Shown here piece after piece: positions 58,600-64,000 of a stretch of 64,000 nucleotides of DNA. The DNA is from Mucilaginibacter auburnensis (GTDB lineage Bacteria > Bacteroidota > Bacteroidia > Sphingobacteriales > Sphingobacteriaceae). The notes under the pieces were generated by a model. The model saw nothing but the letters and a program-made list of their open reading frames with translations, was not told the DNA's origin and made no database searches. The DNA is taken from assembly GCF_002797815.1 (NCBI RefSeq), contig NZ_PGFJ01000001.1, forward strand, positions 1,302,001-1,366,000, written 5' to 3'. How positions within the stretch are numbered: position 1 is the first letter of the stretch; every line of letters starts with the position of its first letter. A program made the translations under genes and the position numbers.

Positions 58600-59739
58600 C
58601 TACAACAACAACGTATCTATCCTGTGTGCATGCACCATGTTCATATCCGGCGCCCAGGCAAAAACGGTAAAATGCCCGTCTTGCGATGCTACCAGCGCAA
58701 TGGCGTCGCGCTGATCGTGCACAAACTGGGCAGCTGCCAGGTGTCTTGTGCCGCCACTCTTGCTTGGCTGCACATAACGCGGTACCGAATCAATAACCGG
58801 TTCGGTAGTAATGATCTCTTCTACAGGCGAACCCGATTCAGAGCGGGCAACTTTGGCACCAAAAGCCAGTACCTCATAATCGCGGTTTATGATGGTTGCT
58901 CCGTCAACTGCCGTAAAGCCGCCAACGGTATCAATAGCCCGGTGAAGTGCTTCCCGCCAGCCCTCGCGTTGTCTTTCGGTGGCATTGGTGTGCATTAACG
59001 CCGTAACGCCGGTAAAAGGTGGTGTTACAGGGTAGGCCATGGGTTGAACAATAGACTTCATCCAATCTTCGGTGTAAGCAGATACGATCAAAACCAGGCC
59101 ACCGCGTTTGTGTGACCTCATGGCTGCAGCCAGCTCCACTATGATATTAACAGATTCTTCCAGCAGGAAAGATGGCATGTTGGCCAATGAAGTAATGAGG
59201 CCCGGACAATGCAGTAAACCGGTATTCTGTTCGTCAATAACCTTTATCTCGTCGCCTTTAAGTACAGCTATGTTTACAAATTTGCCAAAGCCATCAATAC
59301 GGCTATGTTTTACTACCAGCATGCCCGGCTCAACAACTTCTAAAACCATACAAATGCCCGGTATGGCTAAAGTAGTTCCCCAAACATATAATTCCTCCCC
59401 ATCATACCATACGCCCAAATGTATACCCGGACTTTCAACCGCCGGTGCCAGTTTGGTTAAATTATGCGGCGTTAAGCGCAAACGATTGCCAAAAACCAGG
59501 GGGTGTATGGCCTGATCGGGCGGTAGCAAGGCTAACGATATTTTAGGCGATTTGCCTTCTTCCTTACGTAAACTGGCCCAAAAACATACATCTATAACAG
59601 CTTCAATAACACTGGCAGATGGGTCAAAGCCCAAATTGATAGCGCCGTCGGCACGTGCCTCCGCCAGGTGTGTAGCGAAATGTTCTTCAATAGTTTGTGC
59701 CACAACGCGGGCCGGTATATACGTAGGTTCTGATAACAT
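58600..59739 (-). CDS. DACNV-type divergent diadenylate-cyclase-like sensor protein
   Basis: 379 aa, no signal peptide or TM helix. The C-terminal part holds the two nucleotide-site motifs of DisA_N/DAC domains in altered form: VDGATIINRDYEVLAFGAKV (about residues 277-296) and GGTRHLAAAQFVHDQRDAIALVASQDG (about 325-350). Standard cyclases have DGA and GTRHRAA; here Leu replaces Arg after RH. This fits the DACNV class, proposed as nucleotide-second-messenger sensors rather than cyclases. The N-terminal 250 residues are a mixed domain I do not recognise. It stands alone. Confidence 0.72.
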   Translation of the reverse strand: MLSEPTYIPARVVAQTIEEHFATHLAEARADGAINLGFDPSASVIEAVIDVCFWASLRKEEGKSPKISLALLPPDQAIHPLVFGNRLRLTPHNLTKLAPAVESPGIHLGVWYDGEELYVWGTTLAIPGICMVLEVVEPGMLVVKHSRIDGFGKFVNIAVLKGDEIKVIDEQNTGLLHCPGLITSLANMPSFLLEESVNIIVELAAAMRSHKRGGLVLIVSAYTEDWMKSIVQPMAYPVTPPFTGVTALMHTNATERQREGWREALHRAIDTVGGFTAVDGATIINRDYEVLAFGAKVARSESGSPVEEIITTEPVIDSVPRYVQPSKSGGTRHLAAAQFVHDQRDAIALVASQDGHFTVFAWAPDMNMVHAHRIDTLLL

Positions 59740-59911
59740 TGCTGTTTTTTGCTGCGAAGCCTTTAAGGTAGTGATTTTAATGTTACCATCAAAAGTAGCT
59801 CAATTTGTTTTAATGATCGGTCATTGAATGTTAAAGATTGATAATGTTTAGGGGTTAAAGTTATATTGGTTTTTGTGCGAAATAATACCTGCTCAGTTTT
59901 ACCTTTACGGT

Positions 59912-60478
59912 ATGGAAAACCTCAAAATAATTACCTCTACCACCCGCCAGGGCAACAAAGGTATTGCTATTGCCAACTGGATAACGCAACTGGCTAAGCA
60001 AGACGAACGTTTTAACGTCGAACTGATCAGCCTTGCTGATTTTGATCTGCCGCTGATGGACGAGCCCAATCATCCGCGCATGCAGCAATATCAAAACGAA
60101 TCGACAAAAAAATGGAGCGCTATTATTAACGGTGCCGATGCCTTTATCATTGTCTTGGCAGAGTATAATCACAGTTTTCCGGCTCCGATAAAAAACGCCC
60201 TTGATCACCTGTATAAAGAGTGGAACCACAAACCGGTGGGTGTTGTAAGTTACGGTGGACTGTCTGCAGGCCTGCGTTCATTCCAGGCGCTTAAGCCGGT
60301 GCTGAACGCGCTTAATATGGTGCCAGTGCTGGAGAGCGTTTCGGTGCCTTTCTTTACAAAATTTATTAATGATGAGGAAGAATTTGTTCCGGATGAAAGC
60401 GTAGTTAAGTCAGCGCATGTAATGCTGAATGAAATACACAAATGGAGCTTGACGCTAAAACCTATGCGGGTGAAGTAA
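59912..60478 (+). CDS. NADPH-dependent FMN reductase family protein (paralogue)
   Basis: 188 aa from MENLKIITSTTRQG at 59912; the GTG at 59873 adds 13 residues unlike the family. The FMN loop STTRQGNKGIAIANW and VLAEYNHSFPAPIKNALDHLYKEW (about residues 74-97) are typical of the family. Relative of the protein at 43068. Divergent from the DACNV-like gene. Physiological acceptor unknown. Confidence 0.88.
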   Translation: MENLKIITSTTRQGNKGIAIANWITQLAKQDERFNVELISLADFDLPLMDEPNHPRMQQYQNESTKKWSAIINGADAFIIVLAEYNHSFPAPIKNALDHLYKEWNHKPVGVVSYGGLSAGLRSFQALKPVLNALNMVPVLESVSVPFFTKFINDEEEFVPDESVVKSAHVMLNEIHKWSLTLKPMRVK

Positions 60479-60732
60479 CATTTGGAATATAGCTATTTGA
60501 TGTTATCAAGTAGTTGCAGTTGATCCGTTCGTTGTAAAGGCATTGTTGATCAGTTTTTTTTGATGCCGAGGATTTGCTGATTTTTAAGTTTGCGGTTTAC
60601 AACTGACTGTAGCGCTATAAGTGAAGCATTGTACTAAACATTAAAATCAACCGAAAGACAATCAGCCATATAGTGTAAAACAGGTTTTTAACAGGTGTTA
60701 AATATGCCAAATGCTGTTAACTTTGCTGTGTA

Positions 60733-61389
60733 ATGGCATATAAATACATTGATAATTACCGCGAGCAGGGTGCACGCAAAAAGCTGGTTGACGAACTGAA
60801 AAAAAAGGGTATTGAAGACCGCCAGGTATTGGAAGCTATTGCTAAAGTACCCCGCCATTACTTTTTCGACGAAACCTTCTGGAACCAGGCGTATAAGGAC
60901 ATTGCCTTCCCGATAGGCGAAGGGCAAACCATATCGCAACCCTACACCGTGGCTTACCAAACGCAGTTACTGCACATTAATAAAGGCGACAAGGTGTTGG
61001 AGATAGGCACCGGTTCGGGCTATCAAACTTGTATACTACTTGAAATGGGCGCCAAAGTATATACCATTGAGAGGCAGGAAAAATTATATGAGCGCACCAA
61101 ACTGGTATTACCGCACATCGGCTATAAAGCCCGCTTTTTTTGCGGCGATGGCTCAAAAGGTATTGCCACACATGCTCCTTACAACAAAATTATAGTTACG
61201 GCAGGTGCACCAACGGTGCCTGATATATTGCTTGGTCAATTAACCATTGGCGGTACATTGGTAATTCCTGTGGGAGATTCTGAATCGCAAAAAATGGTTA
61301 CCATACTAAAAACCGGAGAGCATGATTACGAAAAGCATGTGCTGGATACTTTCAGGTTTGTGCCGCTGGTAGGGGAGAGAGCCTGGTAG
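60733..61389 (+). CDS. pcm: Protein-L-isoaspartate O-methyltransferase
   Basis: 218 aa. SAM site VLEIGTGSGYQTCILLEMGAKV (about residues 92-113). VPRHYFF and GEGQTISQPYTVAYQTQLL are the family's substrate segments. It methylates isoaspartyl residues to start repair of aged proteins. A -7-like TAACTTTG at 60718-60725 would start transcription only a few nt before the ATG. The stop TAG is the first base set of an inverted repeat. Confidence 0.94.
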   Translation: MAYKYIDNYREQGARKKLVDELKKKGIEDRQVLEAIAKVPRHYFFDETFWNQAYKDIAFPIGEGQTISQPYTVAYQTQLLHINKGDKVLEIGTGSGYQTCILLEMGAKVYTIERQEKLYERTKLVLPHIGYKARFFCGDGSKGIATHAPYNKIIVTAGAPTVPDILLGQLTIGGTLVIPVGDSESQKMVTILKTGEHDYEKHVLDTFRFVPLVGERAW

Positions 61390-61476
61390 CCCCCTCCGCC
61401 CCCTAAAGGGGGAACTTTTGAAACGCTTAAAGCTTTCATGTTTTTGGTGTTCCCCCTTTAGGGGGTTAGGGGGCTA
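61387..61476. repeat. 29-bp inverted repeat whose ends are the stop codons of pcm and smpB
   Basis: TAGCCCCCTCCGCCCCCTAA... (61387-61415) matches the complement of 61449-61476 except for two changes and one gap. Its first three bases are the TAG stop of pcm, and its last three (CTA) read as TAG for convergent smpB. Loop of 33 nt. Bidirectional terminator or mobile palindromic repeat. Confidence 0.8.
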
Positions 61477-61926
61477 ACGTTTCATTGCCCTGTCCATCTC
61501 CACCTTGGTATCACGCTCTTTAAGGGTTTCTCGCTTGTCAAAGGTTTTCTTGCCTTGAGCCAGTGCTATTTCCAGTTTGGCAAAGCCACGATCGCTGATA
61601 AAGAGGGCTAACGGCACAATGGTTAAGCCTTTTTCTTCTCCGCGGGTAAGCAACTTTTTAAGTTCCTTTTTATTGAGTAGGAGTACACGGTCGCGTTTTG
61701 CCTCGTGGTTATAAAATGAGCCGAAAGAATATTCTGAGATATGCAGGTTGCGCACATAAAGTTCACCACCTATAAAAGTGCAAAAGGCATCGTTAATATT
61801 AGCCTTGCCATCCCGTATAGATTTGATCTCGGTACCCAACAGTTTTATGCCTGCTACATACTTGTCCAGTATATGGTACTCAAAATAGGCTTTCTTATTT
61901 TTTATGTAGACTTTATCCTGACTCAT
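61474..61926 (-). CDS. smpB: SsrA-binding protein SmpB
   Basis: 150 aa from MSQDKVYIKNKK at 61926. It has the OB-fold start KKAYFEYHILDKYVAGIKLLGTEIKS, the middle YVRNLHISEY and the basic C-terminal tail DKRETLKERDTKVEMDRAMKR. SmpB carries tmRNA to stalled ribosomes; ssrA is not in the window. A -7-like TAAGTTTG (61940-61933) lies only 6 nt before the start, so the transcript may be leaderless. Confidence 0.95.
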   Translation of the reverse strand: MSQDKVYIKNKKAYFEYHILDKYVAGIKLLGTEIKSIRDGKANINDAFCTFIGGELYVRNLHISEYSFGSFYNHEAKRDRVLLLNKKELKKLLTRGEEKGLTIVPLALFISDRGFAKLEIALAQGKKTFDKRETLKERDTKVEMDRAMKR

Positions 61927-61953
61927 AGCCTGCAAACTTACTGTTTTTGGTGA

Positions 61954-62036
61954 TTAGTTGATTGGAGATTAGTGACTAGAGATTAGTTAAGCTTGCGTAC
62001 CACTAATCTCTGATCAACCAGTCACTAATCAACTAA
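61954..62036. repeat. Word-type palindrome between Nramp and smpB genes
   Basis: Left arm 61954-61987 (TTAGTTGATTGGAGATTAGTG... words) pairs imperfectly with 62002-62036 (ACTAATCTCTGATCAACCAG...). Words GATTAGTTGATTGG and GAGATTAGTGACT alternate. It starts 28 nt upstream of the smpB start and ends 3 nt from the Nramp stop. Confidence 0.65.
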
Positions 62037-62038
62037 TA

Positions 62039-63916
62039 TTAACTCTTCACTACCAACACCGGCACATCAACCATATGCCGTACTTTATTAACGGTTGTAC
62101 CGAAAATAAGGTCCTTTATAGCTTTATGCCCGTGCGAACCCATTACTACGAATTCAATTTTTTCACCTTCCACAATTTTTGTAATGGACTTGGCCGGCGT
62201 ACCAAAGCCAACTTTGGCCTGGGCATTATAACCCAGTTTTTGCATGGCCACTACATACTGTTCAATATTATCAAAATCGCTTTGTGTTTCATGGTCCATT
62301 ACCTCACCGCCATAATATTGGGCACCGGCAGTTTCTACCACGTGTATAAGCGTATACAATGCTTTTTTGCCGCCCTGCATAATACCATGCCTGATGGTGT
62401 TGGTGTCATTTTTTGAGAAATCAATAGTAATGCCAATATGGTTGTATTGTATAGCATCCAAGTCTTTAATTACAGATGCAATGCCATGGGGAATAAATAT
62501 AGGGTCATCCCGGTGTTTAAACAGCAACGGACGAAAAAATACGTAAAGCAGCAATGCACCAATCCCAAACGCAATCGGAATTACCAAAGCATATATCCAA
62601 ACAAGCGAAGCGCCTGACGATTCATTTATCCAGCCTGATATTTCCTCATAAACCAATTTAGCATTTAAGCCTACAATAATTAAAGCGCTGGCCCACGCAC
62701 CTAATTTGGTCCATTTGCCGATAGAAAAACTGCCCATCTTTTGGCGATCGCTGGTAAAATGGATAAGCGGGATAATGGCAAAACCTAGTTGCAAACTCAG
62801 CACCACCTGACTTAATATCAGCAGATTGCCCAGTCCGTCTTCGCCAAAATATAATATAGTGAAGACTGCAGGTACAATAGCCAAAGCTCTTGTCAATAAA
62901 CGGCGTAGCCAGGGCTCCATACGCAGGTTAACATGTCCCTCCATAATAATTTGCCCTGCAAGTGTGCCGGTAATGGTAGAACTTTGCCCCGCAGCTATCA
63001 GCGCAATAGCGAACAGTACCGGCGCTGTTTTACCAAAAATATTTTCGAGTAGTTTATAAGCATCCTGTATCTCGGCAACCTCAAAATAACCGTTGCGATA
63101 GAAGGCGCTTGCAGCCAGTATTAGTATGGCAGCGTTTACCAAAAATGCCAGGTTGAGCGCTATCACCGTATCAAAAAAGTTGAAGCGGATTGCGGTTTTG
63201 ATGCCTTCGTCGGTACGCACTATTTGCCGTGTTTGTACCAGGGATGAATGAAGGTATAAATTATGCGGCATCACCGTAGCTCCAATAATACCAATAGCAA
63301 TGTACAATGAACTGCCGGATAGGTTAGTGGGGATAAAACCTTTTGCCACTTCCACCACATCAGGCTGTACAATGAACATCTCCACCAAAAACGATAACCC
63401 AACAACCGATATCAGTGATATAATAAACACCTCCAGTTTACGCATACCTTTGTTCATCAGGAAGAGCATCAGCACGGTATCGGTTATTGTGAGCAATACA
63501 CCCCAGATGAGCGGCAGATCAAATAATAAGTTCAAGCCAATGGCCATCCCGATGATCTCGGCCAGATCGCAGGCTATAATTGCTAACTGGGCCAGTATAT
63601 ACAGAAATAGATTTACCACCCGCGGATAGGCATTTTTGGAAGCCTGCGCCAGATCCAATCCCCTTACTATACCCAAACGCGCGCTTAACGATTGCAACAG
63701 CAACGCTATAAGGTTGGATGCCAGCAGAACCCATATCAGCTTATAGCCAAACGCGCTGCCACCGGCAATATCGGTAGCCCAGTTGCCGGGGTCCATGTAA
63801 CCTACGCTCACCAGGTAAGCCGGTCCCAAAAAGGCCAATATTTTACGCCAGCCGGTTTTATTTTCTGTATTCACCGAGCCGTGTACATCGGCTAATGATT
63901 CTTTACCCGTGTTCAT
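62039..63916 (-). CDS. Nramp metal-ion transporter fused to UspA domain
   Basis: 625 aa. Nramp part (about residues 1-450): SVGYMDPGNWATD (metal-site DPGN, about 37-49) and GATVMPHNLYLHSSL (MPHN, about 214-228) in eleven-odd TM helices. The C-terminal 150 residues are a UspA-type nucleotide-binding domain with VMGSHGHKAIKDLIFGTTVNKV (G2xG9GT pattern). It takes up Mn2+/Fe2+ with protons. The ATG overlaps the stop of an upstream regulator fragment by 4 nt. The fusion suggests ATP- or stress-gated transport. Confidence 0.92.
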   Translation of the reverse strand: MNTGKESLADVHGSVNTENKTGWRKILAFLGPAYLVSVGYMDPGNWATDIAGGSAFGYKLIWVLLASNLIALLLQSLSARLGIVRGLDLAQASKNAYPRVVNLFLYILAQLAIIACDLAEIIGMAIGLNLLFDLPLIWGVLLTITDTVLMLFLMNKGMRKLEVFIISLISVVGLSFLVEMFIVQPDVVEVAKGFIPTNLSGSSLYIAIGIIGATVMPHNLYLHSSLVQTRQIVRTDEGIKTAIRFNFFDTVIALNLAFLVNAAILILAASAFYRNGYFEVAEIQDAYKLLENIFGKTAPVLFAIALIAAGQSSTITGTLAGQIIMEGHVNLRMEPWLRRLLTRALAIVPAVFTILYFGEDGLGNLLILSQVVLSLQLGFAIIPLIHFTSDRQKMGSFSIGKWTKLGAWASALIIVGLNAKLVYEEISGWINESSGASLVWIYALVIPIAFGIGALLLYVFFRPLLFKHRDDPIFIPHGIASVIKDLDAIQYNHIGITIDFSKNDTNTIRHGIMQGGKKALYTLIHVVETAGAQYYGGEVMDHETQSDFDNIEQYVVAMQKLGYNAQAKVGFGTPAKSITKIVEGEKIEFVVMGSHGHKAIKDLIFGTTVNKVRHMVDVPVLVVKS

Positions 63917-64000
63917 ATCGCTATTAATAAATTATCTGCCACCTCACGGCTTATGTTTATGCTTGTACCTTCTACCGTTAAAACAACAGAGCGGTCGTAA
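63913..64000 (-). CDS. C-terminal fragment of probable DtxR/MntR-type metal regulator (cut by window edge)
   Basis: Only the last 28 codons are in the window, with the 5' end cut off at 64000. The translation starts YDRSVVLTVEGTSINISREV and ends LLIAI, closely like the FeoA/SH3-like tail of DtxR/MntR repressors (D-x-S-V-x-V pattern). The TGA stop overlaps the Nramp ATG (ATGA), so they form a translationally coupled regulator-transporter pair. The identity rests on a short tail plus context and is therefore tentative. Confidence 0.6.
   Translation of the reverse strand, partial: YDRSVVLTVEGTSINISREVADNLLIAI

Noticed and set aside
61936..62038. tmRNA (ssrA) next to smpB
   Set aside because: The gap is about 100 nt and consists of the word palindrome; no tRNA-like ends or tag reading frame.

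Overview
This window reads as chromosomal DNA of a Bacteroidota bacterium, most likely family Sphingobacteriaceae and close to Mucilaginibacter. Pointers are the 16S sequence as I remember that group, the general lack of Shine-Dalgarno sequences, a promoter of the TTTG-N19-TAnnTTTG type, many TonB-dependent and beta-barrel outer-membrane proteins, a type IX secretion sorting domain, and lipoproteins ending their signal in Cys-Lys-Lys. No database search was possible, so the genus is an inference.

Layout. 1-5446 is a full rRNA operon (16S, tRNA-Ile, tRNA-Ala, 23S, 5S, terminator). A 37-nt complementary pair flanks the 23S gene and should be its precursor-processing stem. 5447-6061 is empty of recognisable genes. 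6-21 kb holds a PepSY membrane protein, a phosphoesterase, twin small lipoproteins, priA-DUF423, two envelope proteins, tsaB, the rpmH-rnpA-yidD operon with a clear promoter, a ChaN-like protein, mscL and rpoN. 21.7-26.6 kb is a glycan module: a GH130 phosphorylase facing two GT4 glycosyltransferases, one fused to an alpha/alpha-barrel-like domain. 26.8-33.6 kb runs leftward: an aminotransferase, a sigma/anti-sigma/Spy-like stress operon, bcp with an M23 peptidase, a FAH-family enzyme and a T9SS cargo protein. 33.8-44.9 kb contains kup, cdd, a malate/lactate dehydrogenase-like enzyme, and the parA-parB-DUF5683-dapB-lepB cluster. 45-52.7 kb has a PQQ-type sugar dehydrogenase, a TonB receptor, a half-size binding protein, a LysE exporter, and truB-ribF. 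52.8-58.4 kb is a five-gene sigma/anti-sigma/DUF4097/DUF4097/TonB-like-barrel operon. 58.6-64 kb holds a divergent diadenylate-cyclase-like (DACNV-type) sensor, an FMN reductase, pcm, smpB, an Nramp transporter fused to a universal-stress domain and, cut by the window edge, the tail of a probable DtxR/MntR-type regulator.

Most genes are ordinary housekeeping genes. The strongest unexplained signal lies between genes: at least eleven spacers, including three in the rRNA operon, hold long imperfect palindromes built from short repeated words, with different words at different junctions. Other items worth a look are the five-repeat anti-sigma factor, the HEAT-repeat anti-sigma operon, the free-standing DACNV-type protein, the half binding protein, and palindromes upstream of the PepSY gene, a TonB receptor and an ECF sigma gene.
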